Positions 52,206 to 60,071 of a stretch of 64,000 bases of DNA are shown here, piece after piece (the stretch's first letter is position 1; the number at the start of each line of letters is the position of its first letter). Below the pieces are notes generated by a model that had not been told where the DNA came from, did not search any database, and saw only the letters and a list, made by a program, of their open reading frames with translations. The position numbers were made by a program, and so were the translations under genes. Location: assembly GCF_002286975.1 (NCBI RefSeq), contig NZ_NSKB01000002.1, positions 496,001 through 560,000 of the forward strand. The letters run 5' to 3'. This DNA is from Halomonas salipaludis (GTDB taxonomy: Bacteria; Pseudomonadota; Gammaproteobacteria; Pseudomonadales; Halomonadaceae).

Positions 52206-52415
52206 TCAATGCGACACTGCCAGGTCTGCCAACCGTTCAGGTGACAATAGCGCCAGAGAGGCTTTCATTTCACGCACTTCCTCGCCGGGCGGCCGGTCCG
52301 AGCGCATGAAGCGCACCTCGCTGAGTTGCGACTGGGTAACCCCCTCATGCGGCGCTAGCCGATACAGCAGCGCAATCATTCGCTCTTGGGATTTAAAACC
52401 AGGTCCTATAGGCAC
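52206..52415 (-). pseudogene. AraC regulator relic with internal in-frame deletion
   Basis: 69 residues. The first 42 align with the start of the AraC protein at 41661-42605 (SQERMIALLYRLAPHEGVTQ and EVRFMRSDRP), and the remainder aligns with its last 28 residues (PGEEVREMKASLALL). About 245 residues, including both helix-turn-helices, are gone, with the frame kept. The join lies where the two parts share GCGG(C/T)CGG, so a deletion between short repeats is likely. The GTG start at 52415 and its GGAGGG site remain. It cannot bind DNA. Confidence 0.85.
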
Positions 52416-52643
52416 TTAATCGCCCTCCCCACCATTCGCGCCAATAAAGGTTTAGGCAAATTTTCGGGATAAAAAAACCTTAAATACGCCTCACCAATAG
52501 AATCCGGCAATGCTGCAATAGGAATGGCTCTGTCGGCGTGCAGTGCACCGCCGTAGGCTTATCACAACGACGCTCTTGCTCGTGGATCGATTATTCGAGC
52601 CCCGCAACAGGGTCGTCCCAAGCCCCCATACGGAGTCATTCTC

Positions 52644-53366
52644 ATGAGTAAAGTCATTCTTCTCACCGGCGCCAGCAGCGGCATTGGCGAGGCCACCGCC
52701 CGGTTGTTGGCCAAACAGGGTCATCGTTTGGTCATCGGCGCACGCCGTACCGAGCGCCTGGAAGCGTTGGCTCAGGCCCTTCGTTCCGAAGGCGGCAACG
52801 TAGAGTATCGCGCGTTGGACGTGACTCGACGCGACGACGTGCAGGCCTTTGCCGATGCCGCACTGAAGCTCCATGGTCGCATCGACGTGATCATCAACAA
52901 TGCCGGCATCATGCCGCTCTCGCCCTTGGCCTCGCTCAAGGTCGACGAGTGGGACCGCATGATCGACGTCAACATCCGCGGCGTGCTCCACGGCATCGCC
53001 GCCGTACTACCGACCATGCAGGCCCAAGGCAGCGGGCAGGTGATCAACATCTCCTCCATCGGCGGCCTCTACGTGGTGCCTACCGGCGCCGTCTACTGCG
53101 CCACCAAGTACGCCGTGCGGGCGATTTCCGACGGGCTGCGCCAAGAGCACGACAACCTCCGCGTCACCTGCGTCTATCCCGGCGTGGTCGAGTCGGAGCT
53201 AGCCGACACCATCACCGATGCCGGCGCCGCCGAAGCGATGAAGAGTTTCCGCCAGATCGCCCTCAAGCCCGGCGCCATCGCCACGGCCATTGCCCATGTC
53301 ATCGGCCAGCCCGACGAGGTGGACACCAGCGATATCGTGGTTCGCCCCACCGCAAGCCCGGCATGA
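52644..53366 (+). CDS. Short-chain dehydrogenase/reductase
   Basis: 240 residues, classical SDR: ILLTGASSGIGEATARLLAK, VIINNAGIMPLSPL, INISSIGGLYVVPTGAVYCA with the active-site serine, and YCATKYAVRAISDGLRQE. It resembles the YdfG/clavaldehyde-dehydrogenase group, which reduces small aldehydes or oxidises hydroxy acids. The start ATG at 52644 is followed 24 bases after the stop by an exported decarboxylase-like gene, so the three genes to 54229 form an operon. The relic regulator lies upstream in divergent orientation. Confidence 0.92.
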   Translation: MSKVILLTGASSGIGEATARLLAKQGHRLVIGARRTERLEALAQALRSEGGNVEYRALDVTRRDDVQAFADAALKLHGRIDVIINNAGIMPLSPLASLKVDEWDRMIDVNIRGVLHGIAAVLPTMQAQGSGQVINISSIGGLYVVPTGAVYCATKYAVRAISDGLRQEHDNLRVTCVYPGVVESELADTITDAGAAEAMKSFRQIALKPGAIATAIAHVIGQPDEVDTSDIVVRPTASPA

Positions 53367-53390
53367 GCCCCGACGCACGAGGAAAAACCA

Positions 53391-53879
53391 ATGCTCTCAA
53401 TTACCACACCAGGCAAGGCCTCACTCGCCAGCCTTGCCTTAGCCGCCACGGCAGCCCTGCCCTTCACGGCTCAGGCGACGACGACCGAAGCGCGCAGCGA
53501 ACGAGGTGCAGAGATGATCCGCCATCTCAACAATGGCGAAGCACAGCCAAACCTCGAAGCCATGCGTGAGGAGTTTCCCTTTCTCGCCGAAGCGACGGAG
53601 GCCTATGCCCTGGGCGATGTCTGGGGGCGGGATGTACTCGACGATCGCACACGACAGCTCGCAGCTGTCGCCGCCATGGCAGCCATGGGCGAAACCGGCA
53701 TCATGCGCGTCCATGCCGGCTATGCGCTCAATGTCGGTGTCTCGGAAGAGGAGTTGAAGGAGGTCATTTACATGATCACCGTCCCCGCCGGGTTTACGCG
53801 TGCCATTACCGCCTCACAGGCGCTTTCAGAAGTATTCGCTGAGCACCGATCCACCTCCCGGATGGAAAGCTCGCAGTGA
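53391..53879 (+). CDS. Exported carboxymuconolactone decarboxylase-like protein
   Basis: 162 residues. The signal peptide is roughly ASLASLALAATAALPFTAQA, followed by a carboxymuconolactone decarboxylase domain: EATEAYALGDVWGRDVLDDR, TRQLAAVAAMAAMGE, then MRVHAGYALNVGVSEEELKE and VIYMITVPAGFTRAITASQA. It lacks the CXXC of AhpD-type peroxidase partners, so it is nearer the gamma-carboxymuconolactone decarboxylase group. An exported copy is unusual. It overlaps the next gene by four bases (GTGA). Its role is unknown; it may act on the product of the SDR. Confidence 0.85.
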   Translation: MLSITTPGKASLASLALAATAALPFTAQATTTEARSERGAEMIRHLNNGEAQPNLEAMREEFPFLAEATEAYALGDVWGRDVLDDRTRQLAAVAAMAAMGETGIMRVHAGYALNVGVSEEELKEVIYMITVPAGFTRAITASQALSEVFAEHRSTSRMESSQ

Positions 53880-54229
53880 CCACCGGCCGTCGCTTATCCC
53901 ACCTCAGGGTGCTGCTTTACGCTGCACTCATCACGCTCTCAACGAGCAACAGCAGCGTGCTTGCTGAGAATGCATCTGGAGACGTCACCATGGCAGACCA
54001 CCCCTATGTCGGCATGTGGGTCACCGACGACGGTTACATCCGCCACGAACTACTGCCCAACAATCGCTACGACGAAGCCCGCGGCGAGCGCGAGAGCGCC
54101 TATCAAGGGCGCTATCGCGTGACCGGCCAATATATCGAGTACTGGGATGACACCGGCTTCACCGCCGATGGAGAATTCATCGACGGTGTGCTCTATCACG
54201 CCGGGATGGTGCTGCGGCGTCGGCAGTGA
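53876..54229 (+). CDS. Exported Atu4866 domain protein
   Basis: 117 residues, starting with a GTG at 53876 inside the stop of the previous gene. The N-terminal hydrophobic leader (LRVLLYAALITLSTSNSSVL) is followed by an Atu4866 domain: YVGMWVTDDGYIRHELLPNN, RYDEARGERESAYQGRYRV and IEYWDDTGFTADGEFIDGVL. This small beta-barrel-like domain has no firm function but often occurs with SDRs and decarboxylase-like proteins, as here. Coupling and leader suggest that it acts with the exported decarboxylase-like protein. Confidence 0.8.
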   Translation: MTTGRRLSHLRVLLYAALITLSTSNSSVLAENASGDVTMADHPYVGMWVTDDGYIRHELLPNNRYDEARGERESAYQGRYRVTGQYIEYWDDTGFTADGEFIDGVLYHAGMVLRRRQ

Positions 54230-54232
54230 CAC

Positions 54233-55180
54233 TCACGTCTTAATGATGCCAAGCCCCTGATTGAGCTGCCCGAAAGGCACATGCACCGACGGCAGGATAT
54301 CGCTGGTGGCCGATAGGTGAGACGCTTGGTCGTCGAAGAAGATGTGCGGCTTGATAATACCGAGCACATGCTCCTTGGCGATGCCGCCGAGGAAATAGGC
54401 CTCGTTGACGGTCACCCCCCAGCTACGCATGGTATGAATGACTCGCTCATGGGCCGGCGCATTACGGGCCGTCACGATAGATACCCTGACCTTGGGTCGA
54501 TAGGCGCCCTGAGTTTCTTCTTCACGCTGCTTCTCCAGCATCTGGATGTGGGCCAGCTTGCGCAGGAACACGGCCAGCAAGCCCGCCTCGGGCGGTACCT
54601 GGGCATTGGCCCGTTCATACTCGTGAAATGCATCGATCCCCTGCTGCTGGTAGATGGTTTCGGACTCGTCGGTGACCAGCACACCGTCGAAGTCGAAAGC
54701 GATACGCAGTTCCTCCTCATCAGTCAGGTCGAGGTCGCCTGAGGACAATACCTGACCCGCCGGATGCCCCGCGAGGATCGCCTGGTCGACATCCTGGCGA
54801 TTGGCTGACAGAAATAGGCTGATATTGAGTGCCGGGATAAAACGGTGGGGGTAGCGCCCTTGCAGGAAGATCGCCCGCGTAATACCCAACTCATGGTGCT
54901 CTATCGACTTCATGACACGCAGCCCGGTTTCCGGATCGTTGCGCGACAGCAGCACCACTTCGATGGGTGGATCCTCCGGGCTCAATTCGTTCAGTGACAG
55001 TAGACGCTTGATAAAGGGGAAGGCAACGCCTGTGACGAGGGGAATATCCTCGTGATCGCGCTGGTAAATACGATAGGCCGCCTCGCCCTGTTCGCGAAAT
55101 ACCTGGTCGGACTGCGACAGGTCGAAGAGGGCGCTGGACGCCAGTCCAATAACCAAGCGTTCACTGAGGTCGTAGGGCAT
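54233..55180 (-). CDS. 5'-nucleotidase (cytosolic NT5C1-like family)
   Basis: 315 residues matching the bacterial relatives of cytosolic 5'-nucleotidase I. Seen: the N-terminal LVIGLASSALFDLSQSDQVF with the DLS variant of the first HAD motif, AFPFIKRLLSLNEL, ALNISLFLSANRQDVDQAIL, then LRIAFDFDGVLVTDESETIY with the main catalytic aspartates, and IFFDDQASHL for the last acidic pair. It removes phosphate from nucleoside monophosphates. It is convergent with the Atu4866 gene, 3 bases apart. The start ATG is at 55180. Confidence 0.88.
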   Translation of the reverse strand: MPYDLSERLVIGLASSALFDLSQSDQVFREQGEAAYRIYQRDHEDIPLVTGVAFPFIKRLLSLNELSPEDPPIEVVLLSRNDPETGLRVMKSIEHHELGITRAIFLQGRYPHRFIPALNISLFLSANRQDVDQAILAGHPAGQVLSSGDLDLTDEEELRIAFDFDGVLVTDESETIYQQQGIDAFHEYERANAQVPPEAGLLAVFLRKLAHIQMLEKQREEETQGAYRPKVRVSIVTARNAPAHERVIHTMRSWGVTVNEAYFLGGIAKEHVLGIIKPHIFFDDQASHLSATSDILPSVHVPFGQLNQGLGIIKT

Positions 55181-55299
55181 GCGCGTTACTCATCGCCGAT
55201 GATAGGAGAAGCTTGGGTGACCATGCCCCAGCGGCGATGGTCGATCAAGTGGCTCCACTCTCGAACGGCTACGGGATACCGCACTCAAATCGCTCAGGT

Positions 55300-55677
55300 T
55301 CAGCGCGAAGGCGCCGAAGGCTCCGGTCGCGTAATCAGCCAGACCGCCACCGCTACCAGTAGCGCCACGATCGCCCAACGCAGCCAGCCCTGGCCTAGGT
55401 GCAGCAGGATCATCACCATGCTGGCGACGATCATTCCCACGGCGACGAACTTGGCTCGCCGTGGGATCGCCCGCTCCCTTTCCCAGTTCTCGAGCAGTGG
55501 CCCGACATAGCGCCGCGAGCGGATCCAGGCCTCAAAGCGCGGCGAGCCGCGAGAGGCACAGTAGACCGCCGCCAGCATGAACTCCGTGGTCGGCAATAGC
55601 GGCAGAAACAGGCCCAGAAAGCCCACAGCGAAGCTCAATGCCGCCAATGCCACCCATAACAATCGCACCATTACCAT
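55300..55677 (-). CDS. YbaN/DUF454 family small membrane protein
   Basis: 125 residues with hydrophobic segments at the start and the end. The DUF454 hallmark is clear: GFLGLFLPLLPTTEFMLAAV, then ASRGSPRFEAWIRSRRYVGP and the ENWERERAIPRRAK stretch. An ATG at 55677 and one two codons later share the GAGG site; the longer is given. The role is unknown in general; in some bacteria such genes lie near heme or iron uptake genes, and here the iron block starts just to the right, divergent. Confidence 0.88.
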   Translation of the reverse strand: MVMVRLLWVALAALSFAVGFLGLFLPLLPTTEFMLAAVYCASRGSPRFEAWIRSRRYVGPLLENWERERAIPRRAKFVAVGMIVASMVMILLHLGQGWLRWAIVALLVAVAVWLITRPEPSAPSR

Positions 55678-55752
55678 CGCCTCGTTAACCTACGGTTCAT
55701 CCAATGCCCATGAGAGTTAACGTTCCAGGCGGGGTAATTCATCATATCCAAT

Positions 55753-55771
55753 ATTATTGAGAATCATTACT
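55753..55771. promoter_or_regulatory. Fur-box candidate upstream of the siderophore-interacting protein gene
   Basis: ATTATTGAGAATCATTACT agrees with the 19-base Fur consensus (GATAATGATAATCATTATC) at about 13 positions, including an unbroken AATCATTA core. It lies 43 bases before the ATG at 55814. The gene and the neighbouring heme-uptake genes are classic iron-regulated functions, which supports the call. Confidence 0.65.
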
Positions 55772-55813
55772 ATCAGTGATAGCATTCCCAGCTCACCATG
55801 GGAGTCATCCACT

Positions 55814-56744
55814 ATGGCTGGACGCACGAGCTATCGCCTTTTCGATATCACCCTGGCACGCCGTACCCAGGTCAGCCCATCGCTGGTCAGGTTCACCTTC
55901 ACCGGGCCCCAGGTGGGCCAGATGGCCACCCCCCGCGCCGGACCAACGCGTCAAACTGTTCTTTCCCAAGGACGCCAGCGGCCTAGACGCGCTGTTCGAG
56001 ATCGCCAAGCTGGAAGAGCACGACTGGTTCGGCGCCTATCGTGCCCTGCCCGACGCCCAGCGCCCGCCCATGCGCACCTACACCATTCGTGCGCTGCGCC
56101 CGGCACGCGGCGAAGTCGATGTCGAGTTCGTGCTGCACGGCGACAACGGCCCCGCCTCACGCTGGGCGATGCGCGCCCGCCCCGGCGACCGCCTGGCGAT
56201 GACCGCCCCGCTGGCCAATGCCGGGGGCGAAAAGCTCGGCTATGAGTGGAAGCCACCGCGGGGCGTACGGCGCATTCTCATCGTCGCCGACGAGACCGCC
56301 CTGCCGGCGGCGGCCGGCATCTTCGAAACACTCGACGACCTGCCCCTCGCCCCACGGGTAGAGGCCTTGATCGAAGTGCCGCGTAGCGATGATATCCAGC
56401 CCCTCTCTCCCCCCGCCAAGCTGCGCTGGTTGACCCGCGATAGCGAGCCGGATTGCCACCACGGCGACCTGCTGATGCGGGCCATCCGCGATATTGACCT
56501 GCATCAGGAGGTCCGTGCCCTGGGCGGCCAACCGCATGGTGGCTCCACCGAGGGGCTCGATGAAGACGACGCCGCCCTGTGGGAGCCCGCGAGTCTCGAC
56601 GACCATGCCCCCTTCTATGCCTGGATTGCGGCAGAAACCAAGGTCACCCGGGATATTCGCCGCTATCTGGTCAATGCGTGCGGCTTGCCCAAGCAGTGCG
56701 TCACCAGCATGGGCTATTGGCGCCTGGGCAAGACCGACGACTGA
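55814..56744 (+). pseudogene. Siderophore-interacting protein (ferric-siderophore reductase) with a one-base frameshift
   Basis: The start at 55814 gives YRLFDITLARRTQVSPSLVR and FTFTGPQVGQMATP, then the frame is lost at a run of six C at 55929-55934. Taking out one C restores PAPDQRVKLFFPKDASG and the whole remaining protein: RPPMRTYTIRALRP (FAD site), ILIVADETALPAAAGIFETL (NAD(P)H site) and the C-terminal TKVTRDIRRYLV...YWRLGKTDD. Intact length would be about 309 residues. Family members reduce iron from siderophores in the cytoplasm. The shift may be a true mutation, a slippage site or an assembly error. Confidence 0.85.
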
Positions 56745-56766
56745 ACATCGCGTGGAACCTCGAGGC

Positions 56767-57348
56767 ATGACAACACCGGCCAATCGCTGGCGGGACACCC
56801 CTAATCGCTATGGTCTCGTCAGCCGTCTCCTCCACTGGCTGACGGCAGCGCAAGTGATACTGCTATTCGGCGTACTGCTGGCCTGGAAGGGATTCGGTGA
56901 GCACCCCGTCACCCTGCTGCTGGCAAGGATCGGCCCCCACGGCTCACTGGGCGCCATGTTGCTGGTGACGACACTGCTGCGCGCCATCTGGGCCTACCGC
57001 CAGCGCCATCACCGACCACCCCGCCCACCAGGTTTGGGGGGATTGCTGGCGCGCTGCATGCACCTGGCCTTCTATGCGCTGTTGATCCTGATACCGGCGA
57101 TGGCCATCCTGCGCCAGTATGGCCGGGGCGGCCCGCTGATCTTCTATGGCAAGGAGCTGATGCCGGAGGCGGAGCGCGAGATTGCCTGGATGATGGCGCC
57201 TGCCGACCTGTTGCACAGCACCCTGGCCTGGCTGCTGCTGGCACTGATCGTCGGCCATGTGGCGATGGCACTGGCCCATCGCCTGTGGCTCAAGGATGGC
57301 ATCCTGGCGCGCATGCTGGGCAATCCCAGCCCCCAACAGGACACCTAA
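56767..57348 (+). CDS. Cytochrome b561 family protein
   Basis: 193 residues with four hydrophobic segments, as in bacterial cytochrome b561. Histidines able to hold two b hemes are present: H in SRLLHWLTAAQVI, GPHGSLGAMLL, LLHSTLAWLLL and LIVGHVAMALAHRL. The N-terminus DTPNRYGLVSRLLHW is typical. It probably passes electrons across the inner membrane. The start ATG at 56767 lies 22 bases after the siderophore-interacting protein, suggesting co-transcription from the Fur-box promoter and a part in iron or heme reduction, which is inference. Confidence 0.9.
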   Translation: MTTPANRWRDTPNRYGLVSRLLHWLTAAQVILLFGVLLAWKGFGEHPVTLLLARIGPHGSLGAMLLVTTLLRAIWAYRQRHHRPPRPPGLGGLLARCMHLAFYALLILIPAMAILRQYGRGGPLIFYGKELMPEAEREIAWMMAPADLLHSTLAWLLLALIVGHVAMALAHRLWLKDGILARMLGNPSPQQDT

Positions 57349-57360
57349 CCAAACCGCGCG

Positions 57361-58710
57361 CTAACCTGCACCGAAAGCCCCCACCACCCGCTCGATATCG
57401 CCAGCGTCGAGCACGCCCGCCTGCCAGCGCAGCGACAGCCAGGCGAGCAGGTAGTCGTAGCGGGCGCGGGCCAGGTCGCGCTGGGCTTCGACGTGCTGCT
57501 GTTCGGCGTTGAGGGCATCGAGGTTGGTGCGCTCGCCGCCGAGGATGCTGCGCCGGGTGGCATCGAGCCGCGCTTCGGCGGCGGCCACGGCATCGCGGTA
57601 GGCCTCGATGCGCCGCTGGCTGCTCAGGGTCATGCGGTACTGGCGCTCGACGTCGTTGAGCAGTTCGGCCATGGCGCCGTCGAGCTCGAAGCGGGCCTGC
57701 TCCAGGCTGTCGCTGGCCTGACGGCTGGCGGCGCGCACGCGCCCGCCAGCGTAGAGCGGCACCTGCACTTCCACGCCGATGCTGTCGGTATCGTAGCGCT
57801 GACCCACCTGGTTCTCGGCGTTGGAGTCGGTGATCTGGCTGCGCGCCGCCAGCCGTACACTGGGCAAGTGGCCGGCACGCTGTTGGTTTCGGTGCTGCCG
57901 GGTGGCTTCCAGCAGGCTACGCTGGGCGGCAAGCTCGGGGTTATGCGCCACGGCGCGCTCGCGCCACTCGTCCAGCGGCGGCAGGGCCGGCGTTTGCAAC
58001 CGTGCATCATCGCGTAGCGGCGCCAGCGCAGCGCCGGGCGAGTGGCCGATCAACACCGCCAGGGAATTGCGGGCATCCTGGCGGCGGTCCTCGGCCTCGA
58101 TCAACTGCGCCTCCACCAGCCGCCGCTGGGCCTCGATCTCCATCTGGTCGGTACGGGTGCCCTCGCCGCCTGCCACGAAGCGCCGGCTGCGCTCGGCCTC
58201 CTCTTCCAGGGCCCGGCCATGGGCGCGCATCAGCACCACCTCCTCCTCGGCATAGAGGGCGTCGGTATACGCCTGCAGCACGCGCACCGCCAGCGCCTGT
58301 CGCGCCCGCTCCAGGGTCAAGCCGGCGGCCTCGGCGCGTGCCTTGCCCTCGCGGTACTGAGCGAATGCCGCCGCATCGAACAGCGGCTGGGTCAGGGTGA
58401 AGCCGGAGGAGTAGCTGGAGTACGCCAGGTCCTGACGGGTCGCTCCCGCGACGGTGTCCTGGCGAATCTCCGCGTCGTTGCGCATGCGGCTATAGCGGTA
58501 GCTTAGATTGGGCAGCAGCGCCGCACGCCCCAGCGCCTGTTCGTGGCTGCCCGCGGCGCTCTCGCTGCGAGCCGCCTGCCAGGTCGGGTCGTGCTGCAGC
58601 GCCAGCTCATAGGCCTGGCGGAAATCCAGCGCCATGGCGGGCAGGGCCAGCAATGCGCTCCCGGTCACCAGCAGCCAGGCAGCGAGCACGCGGCAAACCA
58701 ACTTATCCAT
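57361..58710 (-). CDS. hasF: TolC-like outer-membrane protein of the type I exporter
   Basis: 449 residues. The signal peptide ends near ALPAMALDF. Two TolC repeats: the first around FRQAYELALQHDPTWQAARS and NLSYRYSRMRND, the second around VDVLQAQ-type segments here seen as GERTNLDALNAEQQHVEAQR. Long alpha-helical stretches form the periplasmic tunnel. Its ATG overlaps the adaptor stop (TGATG), making it the last gene of the hemophore exporter operon. Many organisms use the general TolC; a dedicated copy here, as in Serratia-type or Pseudomonas-type systems, indicates a self-contained exporter. The symbol is by analogy. Confidence 0.9.
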   Translation of the reverse strand: MDKLVCRVLAAWLLVTGSALLALPAMALDFRQAYELALQHDPTWQAARSESAAGSHEQALGRAALLPNLSYRYSRMRNDAEIRQDTVAGATRQDLAYSSYSSGFTLTQPLFDAAAFAQYREGKARAEAAGLTLERARQALAVRVLQAYTDALYAEEEVVLMRAHGRALEEEAERSRRFVAGGEGTRTDQMEIEAQRRLVEAQLIEAEDRRQDARNSLAVLIGHSPGAALAPLRDDARLQTPALPPLDEWRERAVAHNPELAAQRSLLEATRQHRNQQRAGHLPSVRLAARSQITDSNAENQVGQRYDTDSIGVEVQVPLYAGGRVRAASRQASDSLEQARFELDGAMAELLNDVERQYRMTLSSQRRIEAYRDAVAAAEARLDATRRSILGGERTNLDALNAEQQHVEAQRDLARARYDYLLAWLSLRWQAGVLDAGDIERVVGAFGAG

Positions 58711-60071
58711 CAGGCATCCCCCCAGGCGGTGCGGGCGCGATCCAGCAGCGGCTTGAACAGGTAGTTGAGCAGCGTACGCTCACCGCTGCGCACGAAAGCC
58801 TCCACCGGCATGCCGGCACGCAGGGCGTCACTGCCCAGCCCCTCCAGGTCCTGCGCTGCCACCTCCACCCGCAGGCGGTAGTAGGGCTCGCCGCTGCGCT
58901 CATCGACCAGGCGGTCGGCGGAGACCTGGGCCACTTCGCCAGGCACCCGCGGCGTGGTGCTGCGCTCGAAGGCGGTAAAGGCCAGCTCCACCGGCAGCCC
59001 AGCGTGCACCCGGTCGATATGCTCCACCGGCAGCTGGCCCTCCACCAGCAGTGGCTCATGCTCGGGCACGATCTCCATCAGGCGGCCGCCCGGCGCCACC
59101 ACGCCGCCCTCTGTGTGCTGGGCCAAGCCCACCACGATGCCTGCGGCCGGCGCGCGTAGCTGGGTATGCGCCAGCTCGAACTCCGCCGTGGCCAGGCGGC
59201 CGGCCAGCTCACTCATGCGCCAGCGTGCCTGGGTCAAGGCGTCTCGTACGTCGCGCTGATACTCCTCGCGGCGCTGGGTCATGCGCAGCTGGAGTTCATC
59301 GATCTGGCGCTGGGTCTGCTCCAGGGTGCCGCGGTCGGCGACCAGCTCGCCCTGCAGTTGGGCGTACTGGCTCTCGACCTCCAGCAGGCGGTTGCGCGGA
59401 ATGTAGCCCTCTTCCGCCAGGCCGCGCAGGTTGTCGCGCTGTTCGCCCAGCAGCGCCAGCCGTCGGCGCTTCTGCGTCAGCGATGCTTCGAGCCCGCTAG
59501 CCTGGGCGCGCTGGCCTGCCAAACTGGCGTCCAGCCCCGCCAGTTCCGAGGCGAGCGAGGCCTGGCGGCTCTCGAACAGCTGGCGATGCAGTGCCAGCAC
59601 AGTCAGCCGTTCCGGGTCTGCCTGCTCGATCAGCTCGGCGGGGTAGTCGATGCTGGCAAGGCCATCGCGCTCCGCCTCGAGGCGGGCGATCTCCGCCAGG
59701 ACGGTGCTGTACTGGCCACGCAATACGTCTACCTCGCTGCTATGGCGGGTCGCATCCAGGCTGACCAGCACCTGGCCCTGGGTGACGCGGTCGCCCTCGC
59801 GCACCCACAGGCGCTCTACGATGCCGCCGCTGGGGTGCTCCACCGCCTGGCGGTTGCCCGACACCACCACGGTGGCGGGGACCGCCACGCCGTTGTCCAA
59901 CGGTGCCAGGGCCGCCCACACCACGAAGCCCACGAAGCCCGTCAGCAGCAGCCAGCCGCCCAAGCGACGCGGACGCCGCCGCCGCTGCGCCATCGCTTGC
60001 CAGTCCGGCGTGGCCGACGCGATGGCAGTGCCGGTCTCGGTGCCATGCGCCGTATCGGGAGATAGCCTCAT
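58710..60071 (-). CDS. hasE: Type I secretion membrane fusion protein (HlyD/HasE family)
   Basis: 453 residues. One N-terminal membrane segment (residues about 38-58, [20 protein letters not shown]) is followed by long coiled-coil helices (about 95-290, rich in leucine, glutamine and glutamate) and the periplasmic beta domain with [20 protein letters not shown] and [20 protein letters not shown]. This is the PrtE/HasE type adaptor that links the ABC exporter to the outer-membrane channel. ATGA overlap with the exporter gene upstream and TGATG overlap with the tolC-like gene downstream show a tight operon. Confidence 0.93.
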   Translation of the reverse strand: MRLSPDTAHGTETGTAIASATPDWQAMAQRRRRPRRLGGWLLLTGFVGFVVWAALAPLDNGVAVPATVVVSGNRQAVEHPSGGIVERLWVREGDRVTQGQVLVSLDATRHSSEVDVLRGQYSTVLAEIARLEAERDGLASIDYPAELIEQADPERLTVLALHRQLFESRQASLASELAGLDASLAGQRAQASGLEASLTQKRRRLALLGEQRDNLRGLAEEGYIPRNRLLEVESQYAQLQGELVADRGTLEQTQRQIDELQLRMTQRREEYQRDVRDALTQARWRMSELAGRLATAEFELAHTQLRAPAAGIVVGLAQHTEGGVVAPGGRLMEIVPEHEPLLVEGQLPVEHIDRVHAGLPVELAFTAFERSTTPRVPGEVAQVSADRLVDERSGEPYYRLRVEVAAQDLEGLGSDALRAGMPVEAFVRSGERTLLNYLFKPLLDRARTAWGDA

